Source: Hoeflea sp. (lineage in GTDB: Bacteria; Pseudomonadota; Alphaproteobacteria; Rhizobiales; Rhizobiaceae). Taken from it: a stretch of DNA of 64,000 nucleotides. The DNA is taken from NCBI GenBank assembly GCA_019084245.1, contig JAHRFE010000028.1, positions 186,001 to 250,000 of the forward strand, given 5' to 3'. Of the stretch, positions 57,230 to 64,000 are shown piece after piece (position 1 is the first letter of the stretch; every line of letters begins with the position of its first letter). The notes beneath the pieces were generated by a model, which saw only the letters and a program-made list of their open reading frames with translations, did no database searches and was not told the origin of the DNA. The translations under genes and the position numbers were made by a program.

Positions 57230-58175
57230 CGCGACCTACAGGCTTGCTGGCAAGAGGGTCTATGTGGCGGGCCATCGCGGCATGGTCGGCTCGGCGATTG
57301 TCCGGCGGCTTGAACGGGAAGACTGCACCGTGCTGCAGGCGACGCGGTCGGAGCTTGACCTCACCAGCCAGGCGGCGGTCCAGGCCTGGTTTGCGGCAAA
57401 CCGCCCGGATGCGGTGTTTCTGGCCGCCGCCAAGGTCGGCGGCATCCTCGCCAACGACACGATGCCGGCGGATTTTCTCTATGAAAACCTGATGATCGAG
57501 GCCAACATCATCGAGGCCGCGCATCGCAACGGCGTGGAGAAACTGGTGTTTCTCGGCTCGTCCTGCATCTATCCCAAATTCGCCAGGCAGCCGATCGCCG
57601 AGAGCGAGTTGCTGGAAGGCGCGCTGGAGCCCACCAATGAATGGTACGCGATCGCCAAGATCGCCGGCATCAAGCTTTGCCAGGCCTACCGCAAGCAGCA
57701 CGGCGCGGATTTCATCTCGGCGATGCCGACCAATCTCTACGGCACCGGTGACAATTACGATCTCAAGACCAGCCATGTGCTGCCCGCCCTGGTGCGCAAG
57801 GTCGAGGAGGCAAGGGCTGCCGGTGCACCGTCGATCACGCTGTGGGGCAGCGGGACGCCGCTGAGGGAATTCCTGCACGCCGACGATTGCGCCGACGCGC
57901 TGGTGTTCCTGATGCGGCATTATTCCGGCCATGAGCATGTCAATGTCGGCAGCGGCGCCGAGATCTCGATCCGCGACCTGGCGCAGATGATCGCGCGGGC
58001 GTCGGGCTATGACGGCGCAATCGAGCTTGATCCCTCCAAGCCCGACGGGACGCCGCGAAAACTGATGGACTCGGCCAAGCTCAGGGCGATGGGCTGGCAG
58101 CCCTCAATCGGGCTGGAGGCTGGCATCGGGAGAACGCTGGCCGAGTTCAGGGAGCTCCAGGCGAAGGCCGAATAG
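57222..58175 (+). CDS. fcl: GDP-L-fucose synthase
   Basis: 317 residues from ATG 57222. Extended SDR with [30 protein letters not shown] and [19 protein letters not shown] (Tyr-x-x-x-Lys); it epimerises and reduces GDP-4-keto-6-deoxymannose to GDP-L-fucose. Its presence fixes the product of the Gmd step as GDP-L-fucose. Confidence 0.96.
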   Translation: MADATYRLAGKRVYVAGHRGMVGSAIVRRLEREDCTVLQATRSELDLTSQAAVQAWFAANRPDAVFLAAAKVGGILANDTMPADFLYENLMIEANIIEAAHRNGVEKLVFLGSSCIYPKFARQPIAESELLEGALEPTNEWYAIAKIAGIKLCQAYRKQHGADFISAMPTNLYGTGDNYDLKTSHVLPALVRKVEEARAAGAPSITLWGSGTPLREFLHADDCADALVFLMRHYSGHEHVNVGSGAEISIRDLAQMIARASGYDGAIELDPSKPDGTPRKLMDSAKLRAMGWQPSIGLEAGIGRTLAEFRELQAKAE

Positions 58176-58264
58176 GCAGTCCTGGACGCCGATTGCGGGA
58201 AGCGTGATCTTTCCCCGGGCCAACCCTCGCCCCGCGCGCGCGCCGCCGCAACAGGCGGGCGGCC

Positions 58265-59122
58265 TCAGCCCAGCAGGCGCTTGAGCCGCCGGCGCCACTT
58301 GAAGATCTTCCACTGCAGCCAGGTGTAGTTGCCCGGATAGCGGCGGATGATGGCGGGCAGCATCTGAATGTCGGCGGCCGTCAGCTTTTCATCGTGCCAG
58401 AGCATGTCATGGGGTTCGGTGAGCATGACCGTGCCGTCATAGGTCGAAAACACGATAGACATCGGCGGCTCCTCGGACCGGAAATCGGTCAGATCCTCCG
58501 CCCGGGCCGGGGAGTCCCCCTCCCACAGGTCCGCCCTCACCAGAAACGCATTGAGGCGGTTGGCGCAGGCCAGCTTGTAGCCTTTTTCGAGCCCGAGTTC
58601 GTACAGCGCGCGCAGGCTGTTGCCGTGGCTGACATTTGGATCGGCCGGCTGCACATAGCTCACGATCGACGGGATGGTCGGATTGAACTCGACGCAGATC
58701 AGTTTCGGCCGGTAGTCCGTCATCGCCTTGATGGCGTGGTAGTCGTTTCCATCGATGTCGACGGACAGGAAGTCGAACTCCTTGGGACATACGGTCTGTG
58801 CAAGAAGGACATCGAGACTGTCGCCGGCCTCGAACCCCACGAACCGGTTCATGCATTCGACGGTCTTGTATTTTTCCATGTTCTTTCGAAGAACCGCGTA
58901 GCGCTCGGAACTGCCTTCGATCAGGACGGCGTGATAGCCCTTGCTTTCGATCAGATGGAAGGTGTTGCTCAGATAGAGACCGTCCCAGGCGCCGAATTCA
59001 ACGCACCAGTGATCGCGCTCAGGCAACAGGCCCAGCAGATGCTCGACGATGCCGTCCTCTCCCTCCTGGGAGTGAACGTTGCGGGCATGGGCCAGGATTT
59101 CCGCGGCGCCTTTGTTGAGCAT
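58265..59122 (-). CDS. FkbM-like methyltransferase
   Basis: 285 residues from ATG 59122 (GGGGATC 9 bases upstream; ATG 59128 also in frame). Rossmann SAM pocket CVEFGAWDGLYLSNTFHLIE, acidic VLIEGSS at strand 2, FDFLSVDIDGNDYHAIK at strand 4 as in FkbM proteins. Probably O-methylates a sugar of the surface glycan. The C-terminal ~90 residues are specific to this protein. Confidence 0.72.
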   Translation of the reverse strand: MLNKGAAEILAHARNVHSQEGEDGIVEHLLGLLPERDHWCVEFGAWDGLYLSNTFHLIESKGYHAVLIEGSSERYAVLRKNMEKYKTVECMNRFVGFEAGDSLDVLLAQTVCPKEFDFLSVDIDGNDYHAIKAMTDYRPKLICVEFNPTIPSIVSYVQPADPNVSHGNSLRALYELGLEKGYKLACANRLNAFLVRADLWEGDSPARAEDLTDFRSEEPPMSIVFSTYDGTVMLTEPHDMLWHDEKLTAADIQMLPAIIRRYPGNYTWLQWKIFKWRRRLKRLLG

Positions 59123-59236
59123 AGTCATGATCCCCGATCGCCGGCGGTTTATCGCAATCTGCGGCCGCTCCGATGGAAGCGGTCTGCCGGCGCTGATGTA
59201 TAAGATTCAGATCACCCTGATCCCGCAAGGCTGCGC

Positions 59237-59794
59237 CTAGACCCGCGCCTCCAGATTGAGCGAGACAAGTGTCCCGTTCTGTTTGTCCATGTGCGGCAGG
59301 TGGGCCTGACTGTAGTCGTCCATGCCCGCGTGTTCGGTGGTCCGCCAGTCCCAGCGGTAGACTTCCGAGAACCCCGCTTCCATGAGATAGGCGGTGAGGC
59401 TTCTCTCATCAAAGACCATCTTGTGGAAATCATACTGGTCGCGCTGGCCGCCCATCATCAGCCCCAGGATGGTGGGCAGCCCGTCCGGCAGCTTGCCATC
59501 CACATAGAGCCGGGCGCAGGCTTCATAGTCGGGCACGGCCAGGCGCAAAGTGCCGCCCTTCTTCAAGACCCGTCGCCACTCCTTGAGAACGGCGGCATAC
59601 TCCTTGCGGCCAAAATGCTCGAGCAGATGGCAGGCGTAAATGTGATCGACGGTCGCATCGGGGATGAAATCCAGCTTGTCGACCGGTCCGATATGGTCGA
59701 CATGCGGATAATCGAGTGCATCGATATGGAAATAGCCAGGAATGTGCTTCACGCCGCATCCAAGATGAAGTCTGGAATAGTCTGCTTTTTCCAT
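59237..59794 (-). CDS. Class I SAM-dependent methyltransferase
   Basis: 185 residues from ATG 59794 (longer starts at 59839 or 59854 are possible but the SAM domain begins here). Motif I RLHLGCGVKHIPGYFHID, motif II LDFIPDATVDHIYACHLLEHF, then VLKKGGTLRLAVPDYE. Related to methyltransferases found in polysaccharide clusters. Substrate unknown. It precedes the FkbM-like gene on the same strand. Confidence 0.8.
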   Translation of the reverse strand: MEKADYSRLHLGCGVKHIPGYFHIDALDYPHVDHIGPVDKLDFIPDATVDHIYACHLLEHFGRKEYAAVLKEWRRVLKKGGTLRLAVPDYEACARLYVDGKLPDGLPTILGLMMGGQRDQYDFHKMVFDERSLTAYLMEAGFSEVYRWDWRTTEHAGMDDYSQAHLPHMDKQNGTLVSLNLEARV

Positions 59795-59997
59795 GAATAA
59801 GGTCCGATACTTGTCGTGGGCAGCGCTATAACCCGCCATCCGGACGTTGTCCATCCGCCCGCTTGCTCGAACCGGGAATGCCTCCCGGTCCGGCTGCGAA
59901 TGGTCCAGGCTCGCGGCGAAACGGTGCTTCCAATTCCACGTCACCCGCCGCATCCCGGTTGCTCACGCCCCCGTCATCCCGCCGTGGAGCGCGAAAC

Positions 59998-60026
59998 TTG
60001 ACATCACCGGCTTGTCGATTAGTGAT
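59998..60026 (+). promoter_or_regulatory. Possible promoter of the CDP-glucose 4,6-dehydratase gene
   Basis: TTGACA at 59998-60003 is followed 16 bp later by a weak TAGTGA. The site is in the 356-bp divergent gap (59795-60150), which holds no gene; other control elements could not be recognised there. Confidence 0.3.
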
Positions 60027-60150
60027 GCAATTTCTGCCGAACATTTGCAGAATGCGGAATGCGGTTTCCGGGCTTCCATGGATACGATGCGGGACAGCGA
60101 AAGCTGGAACGCTTGTGGAAAACGGACCAACTACCTTGGAAAGGCTGGAC

Positions 60151-61194
60151 ATGAGCGAATTCTGGCAAGGCCGCCGTGTGCTCGTGACCGGGCACACCGG
60201 GTTCAAGGGAAGCTGGCTGTCGCTCTGGCTGACCTTGATGGGAGCCGATGTCCATGGTCTTGCGCTGGCGCCGGACACCGATCCGGCGCTGTTTGACATG
60301 CTGGACCTGCCTTCCAGGATGAACCACGGGCTGGGCGACATCCGTGATGCGGCAAGCGTCGATCGCCGTATCAACGAAGTAAAGCCCGAGATCGTGTTTC
60401 ATCTCGCCGCACAACCGCTGGTGCTTCGCTCCTATCAGGCTCCGGTGGAGACATGGGAGACCAATGTCGGCGGCACCTTGCATCTTCTGGACGCCATGCG
60501 CCGCGCGGGCCGGCCCGCGACCCTGATCGTGGTGACGACAGACAAGGTCTATGAAAACCGGGAATGGGATCATCCCTACCGCGAGACCGACCGTCTGGGC
60601 GGACATGACCTTTACAGCTCTTCGAAAGCAGCGACGGAAATCCTGGTGCACAGCTGGCGCAGCTCCTATGCCGCCGAAGGCACATTGCGCATCGCCTCGG
60701 CGCGCGCCGGCAATGTGATCGGCGGCGGCGATTTCGCCGAGAACCGCATCGTGCCCGATATTGTCCGGGCACTGAAGTCCGGCCAGACCATTGAAGTCCG
60801 CAATCCCTCAGCCGTCCGGCCCTGGCAACATGTTCTTGAACCGTTGTCGGGTTATCTTCGTCTGGCCGAAAAACTCCACGGCGACATTGCCTTTGCCAAG
60901 GCCTTCAACTTCGGGCCGGCGGCCGGTGACTTCCGGAGGGTGGGAGAGCTGGTGAGCGCAGCAACCCATGTCTGGCCCGGCGCGTGGCGGGACGCATCTG
61001 ATCCGTCAGCACATCACGAGGCGGGACTTCTGGCGGTCGCCAGCGACATGGCGCGGCTGCATCTGGACTGGTCGCCGCGCTGGTCCTTCGAGGCGGCGGT
61101 CGAGCGGACGATCTCGTGGTATCGCGCTGTCGATGGCGACGCTTCACCTCTGGACATCTGCCTCGCACAGATCGCGGACTACGAGGCTGGATGA
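60151..61194 (+). CDS. rfbG: CDP-glucose 4,6-dehydratase
   Basis: 347 residues from ATG 60151. Extended SDR with VLVTGHTGFKGSWLSLWLTLMGADVHGLAL, IVFHLAAQPLVLRSY, VVTTDKVYENREW, GGHDLYSSSKAATEI (Tyr-x-x-x-Lys), and RPWQHVLEPLSGYLRLAE, typical of RfbG. Makes CDP-4-keto-6-deoxyglucose, the precursor of 3,6-dideoxy or branched sugars. The cytidylyltransferase (RfbF) and later enzymes are not in the window. Confidence 0.94.
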   Translation: MSEFWQGRRVLVTGHTGFKGSWLSLWLTLMGADVHGLALAPDTDPALFDMLDLPSRMNHGLGDIRDAASVDRRINEVKPEIVFHLAAQPLVLRSYQAPVETWETNVGGTLHLLDAMRRAGRPATLIVVTTDKVYENREWDHPYRETDRLGGHDLYSSSKAATEILVHSWRSSYAAEGTLRIASARAGNVIGGGDFAENRIVPDIVRALKSGQTIEVRNPSAVRPWQHVLEPLSGYLRLAEKLHGDIAFAKAFNFGPAAGDFRRVGELVSAATHVWPGAWRDASDPSAHHEAGLLAVASDMARLHLDWSPRWSFEAAVERTISWYRAVDGDASPLDICLAQIADYEAG

Positions 61195-61244
61195 CAGTTT
61201 CAGGTCAGCGCCGCGCGGGCGGCGCCTGATCTGATGATCGAAGC

Positions 61245-62144
61245 CTAGCTCTTGCGCGAGAAAAGGATGCTCCTGGCCCCCGAGGGCGTGCGCAGGGCGG
61301 TGTAGGCCTTGTGGTGCCATCCGGCGACCTCCGGATACGCCCGCGTCAAATGAACCATCAGCTTGACGGTAGCCTGGGTGACCCGATATCCCACGACCAT
61401 TTTTTCGCGCGCGGACAGCCGCGGACTGCGAGCAATCGCAATCAGGACCCCGCGCAGGAACGGCCCATAGGAAAACCGGACTGAGTTGGCCGGCTTGGGC
61501 TTGTAGGCTTCGTCGAAAATCCCCGCTCGATACTCGGCCCCATCCCCGGTCTGCACGCCCTTGCCGAGGATGGCCCTCACGATCAGGGCGACGTCGGACA
61601 TATCATGGTAGAAGGTCCCGATGATCTCGAGCAGTGCCTGCCGGTCATGCAGCCCGTAAAACAATCCCGGCTGCATGTTTTTCATGAAGCGCAGTATGTT
61701 GGTTGCAGGCGAGACGCTGGGCGACAATTGAGGGACGGGGGTCTTCTGAATCGCCCCGCTTTTGAGGTACTTGACCGCCATGTTCGGCATGAAGATCTGC
61801 GCGCTTCCAATGCCGGCAACGCAGACCTCGACGAAATTTTCGTCCCATTCGTCATCATCGGCCGCCCAGGCAAAATATTTGCCTGTGCTGCAACTCAGAA
61901 CAAATTCAAAATTGGCCCCTGCGCCGATATTGGTTGCCTGTCTGACGTAACGGATGCGCGGGTCGGATGCGGCATAGGCGCGGGCAATGGCTTCCATCTC
62001 CGGCTTCGGCGACGCATTGTCGGAAACGATGATCTCCAGATTCCGGTAGGTCTGCCCGACAATGTTGGCGAGTCTTCGCTTCAGCAATTCCGGCCGGTCA
62101 TAGACCGGCACTCCGACACTTACCAGATGATCACCCTGCACCAT
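61245..62144 (-). CDS. Glycosyltransferase family 2 protein
   Basis: 299 residues, GT-A fold. VSVGVPVYDRPELLKRRLANIVGQTYRNLEIIVSDNAS opens the nucleotide-sugar domain; the metal motif is in FAWAADDDEWDENFV. The C-terminal ~90 residues are basic and amphipathic, likely membrane-associated. 3-bp gap to the methyltransferase upstream. Donor and linkage not known. Confidence 0.88.
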   Translation of the reverse strand: MVQGDHLVSVGVPVYDRPELLKRRLANIVGQTYRNLEIIVSDNASPKPEMEAIARAYAASDPRIRYVRQATNIGAGANFEFVLSCSTGKYFAWAADDDEWDENFVEVCVAGIGSAQIFMPNMAVKYLKSGAIQKTPVPQLSPSVSPATNILRFMKNMQPGLFYGLHDRQALLEIIGTFYHDMSDVALIVRAILGKGVQTGDGAEYRAGIFDEAYKPKPANSVRFSYGPFLRGVLIAIARSPRLSAREKMVVGYRVTQATVKLMVHLTRAYPEVAGWHHKAYTALRTPSGARSILFSRKS

Positions 62145-62147
62145 GAC

Positions 62148-62870
62148 TTACGCTTCGACTTTCCGCGCCCGCACGTGCCAGCCGAAGGTCAGGAACTCGC
62201 TGGAATGGCGGTTGTCCCGCGGACCGTCCTGGCGGGCCTTGCGTTTCATCACGTACCGCGCCAGCTTGAACAGCATCGAGGACACGACACCCGCTTCACG
62301 TCCCAGATATTTGCGGTTCATCCCCCTGGCGCGGACCAGTTCCTGCGCCATGAAATCGAAGTAACCGCCATTGGGCTCAAGCTCTTCAATCTCGAAGCCG
62401 GCAGCAGGGAGATGGTGGCGATAGAAATACTCGCTGAACCCGGTGGCAAAATGATAGGGCGCAAAATGCGTGGCGGAAATGAAGGGGGCTGTCACGATGA
62501 GATGTCCGCCATCGGCCACAAGCCGGGTCAGCTTCTTGAGGCTCGCGACCGGATCGGGCACGTGTTCGAGAACCTCGGTGCACAGGACGATGTCGTATTT
62601 CACGTCCTCCGGAATATCGAGGATGTCGCAGACGACATCGATCTGGGAAAAATCCCATTCCCCCATGTGCAGGCCGCGTTGATTGCCGCCTCCGTCATAT
62701 TCCGCGACGTCCTGCGCGGTGTAGCGCAGATGCTGGCAGAAGGGCTTGTACTGGCATTCGCCCGCGCCGACATCGAGAATTGTCAGGTTGTCGGCAAAGG
62801 ACTTGAGCTGGTTTTCAAGCCATGCCCGTCGCGCCTCTTCGTTGTTCGGTTCTTTCATCTGCGGATCCAT
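62148..62870 (-). CDS. Class I SAM-dependent methyltransferase
   Basis: 240 residues. SAM motif I LTILDVGAGECQYKPFCQHLRYTAQDVAEYDGGG, motif II DIVLCTEVLEHVPDP, motif III LVADGGHLIVTAPF, as in Methyltransf_11/UbiE-like proteins of polysaccharide loci. It likely modifies a lipid- or nucleotide-linked sugar; second start at 62858 is possible. Confidence 0.86.
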   Translation of the reverse strand: MDPQMKEPNNEEARRAWLENQLKSFADNLTILDVGAGECQYKPFCQHLRYTAQDVAEYDGGGNQRGLHMGEWDFSQIDVVCDILDIPEDVKYDIVLCTEVLEHVPDPVASLKKLTRLVADGGHLIVTAPFISATHFAPYHFATGFSEYFYRHHLPAAGFEIEELEPNGGYFDFMAQELVRARGMNRKYLGREAGVVSSMLFKLARYVMKRKARQDGPRDNRHSSEFLTFGWHVRARKVEA

Positions 62871-62954
62871 CGTTGGGGAGGTCAGCCCACAAGTTATTGG
62901 CCTGGTCGGGCGATCTGTCCAGACAGATGATAACCATCCGCCGGGATCGCGCCA

Positions 62955-63998
62955 CTAGGTGTTTTCAATTCTCCGCCAAGTGTCCGGCGTGATGTAATCG
63001 TTCGACAGGCCCGGATCCAGATACCAGGTCTTCGGGCCGATGACGATCTTGTCCGGCGACGGGTTGAGCCAGGCGCCCCACCAGGAGAAGGTGGAATTGG
63101 CGATGATATTGTGCCGGCAGGCCGCCATCAGCCGCAAGTCCTCATAGGGCACGTCCGGCCCGTTGATGGCCACGACAATCATTTCGCCCGGCAGATCCAG
63201 ATTGGCCTCGGCCCATTCCGGATCGTCGGAAAAGACAAAGAACCTCGGCGTCCCTTCCACTGCGTCCAGGATCGATTGCGCCGCCTTGGCGTAATAGTCC
63301 TTTCCGCAGACGGCGTAAATTCCACGGGTCGTCTCGCTGGTGAGATAATCGCCGCGGCGGACATGCACCGACACCGAGAGGCACGCTTCAATCCGCGCCT
63401 TCATCTCAAGGTTTTCAGCACTTGGCGGCGTCGCCACCGTCAGATCCTCGCGGATCTGCCGGGCTGTGTCCGAAAAATAGCGCTCGGACTGCCAGTAGCC
63501 CCTGAGTTCCGATCCCCGCTTCGCCCGCAGGACGCGCGGATCAAACTGGTTGCGCGATTCGCGGATGAACCGCCCGTCGAGCTTGGCGAGGGTGCGCCAG
63601 GCCAGCCGCTTGAACTTTCGCTCGCGGGGCGGGCAAAGCTCCTTGGGGCCGCCGACCCGGGCGTCGATGTTGAAATGACCCAGTTCATAGGGATGGCCCA
63701 TCTTCTCGAGCGAGCGCGTGTCAAGCACCACCTTGGCGCCTGAGCGCAGCGCCGCCGCTCGCGCGGTCGCATACTGGAACATCTGATTGCCCATGCGGCC
63801 CAGCAGTTCGATCACGATGGTGTCCTCGGGCGCGCGCCAGCGCCGTGTCTTGCGCATGGCCAGCGCGCCGCCGAACTTGGCCTTGTCGCGGATCAGGATT
63901 TTCTGCCGGAACGGCAGCGGCCAGCCCTCGGGGAAGCAATAGCCCGGATCGAGCAGCTTGTGGGGATGATCTAGAATGTAGCGGTTGAGATGGGACTC
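62955..63998 (-). CDS. Glycosyltransferase: GT6-like end fused to GT11 alpha-1,2-fucosyltransferase, 5' end outside window
   Basis: The frame is open from the right edge to the stop at 62955, 347 residues visible. From about 63860 down it is GT11: TIVIELLGRMGNQMFQYATARA at the start, the GDP-fucose motif VHVRRGDYL, and NSTFSWWGAWLNP near the end, a full-length domain (~290 residues). Upstream in the same frame are ESHLNRYILDHPHKLLDPGY and CFPEGWPLPFRQKI, which match the end of GT6 (blood-group A/B-type) transferases. An ATG at 63857 could start a GT11-only protein, but there is no stop before it, so a fusion is the simplest reading. Confidence 0.78.
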   Translation of the reverse strand, partial: ESHLNRYILDHPHKLLDPGYCFPEGWPLPFRQKILIRDKAKFGGALAMRKTRRWRAPEDTIVIELLGRMGNQMFQYATARAAALRSGAKVVLDTRSLEKMGHPYELGHFNIDARVGGPKELCPPRERKFKRLAWRTLAKLDGRFIRESRNQFDPRVLRAKRGSELRGYWQSERYFSDTARQIREDLTVATPPSAENLEMKARIEACLSVSVHVRRGDYLTSETTRGIYAVCGKDYYAKAAQSILDAVEGTPRFFVFSDDPEWAEANLDLPGEMIVVAINGPDVPYEDLRLMAACRHNIIANSTFSWWGAWLNPSPDKIVIGPKTWYLDPGLSNDYITPDTWRRIENT

Positions 63999-64000
63999 GT

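Overview
The window looks like chromosomal DNA of a high-GC alphaproteobacterium, most likely in the Hyphomicrobiales (Rhizobiales). The reasons are gene content and signals: a GTTC-N7-GTTC SOS box before an imuA-imuB-dnaE2 mutasome, an acdS/acdR pair, an ScfR-type regulator divergent from propionyl-CoA carboxylase, and palindromic intergenic repeats of rhizobial style. No CRISPR array, phage or transposase gene is visible. The lineage is inferred from content, not from a marker gene.

Layout, left to right. 0-13 kb: the tail of a histidine phosphatase, tRNA-Thr(CGT), nitronate monooxygenase, a membrane-anchored unknown protein, a minus-strand sulfur/persulfide operon (two YeeE/YedE half-transporters, MBL-fold hydrolase, SulP transporter, 1-Cys peroxiredoxin), PPK2, ACC deaminase with its Lrp-type regulator, AroQ, and the ScfR regulator. 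13-25 kb: the propionyl-CoA/methylmalonyl-CoA locus (pccB, pccA, methylmalonyl-CoA mutase), split by a dense field of palindromic repeats, a chimeric DUF2442 gene, a cupin gene, yghU and two DUF559 nuclease-like genes, each boxed between two repeat copies. 25-31 kb: a peptide ABC operon ending in an M19 dipeptidase. 31-42 kb: a complete-looking operon for 2,3-dihydroxypropane-1-sulfonate (DHPS) use (TRAP importer, HpsN-type dehydrogenase, two DHPS 2-dehydrogenase candidates, SuyAB, SuyZ exporter), with a divergent LacI regulator and two clear LacI operators. 42-48 kb: the SOS mutasome dnaE2-imuB-imuA. 48-55 kb: small RHH and VOC proteins, a Tat-exported subunit plus GMC oxidoreductase, and a sugar-acid group (fused UxaA-family dehydratase, GntR regulator, aldo/keto reductase, FucU mutarotase). 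55-64 kb: a surface-glycan island with GDP-L-fucose synthesis (gmd, fcl), a GT10 fucosyltransferase, CDP-glucose 4,6-dehydratase, three methyltransferases, a GT2 enzyme, and an open reading frame that joins the end of a GT6-like glycosyltransferase to a full GT11 alpha-1,2-fucosyltransferase and runs off the right edge.

How it fits together. The metabolic modules feed central carbon: odd-chain/propionyl units enter as succinyl-CoA, and DHPS is oxidised to sulfolactate and cleaved to pyruvate plus sulfite. Sulfur by-products are handled by SuyZ and by the separate persulfide operon. The glycan island makes its own GDP-fucose and carries two families of fucosyltransferase. The GT6-GT11 fusion suggests a blood-group-A/B-like fucosylated epitope. 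The DUF559 genes bracketed by repeats that also provide their ribosome binding sites are the best candidate for an undescribed repeat-associated system.
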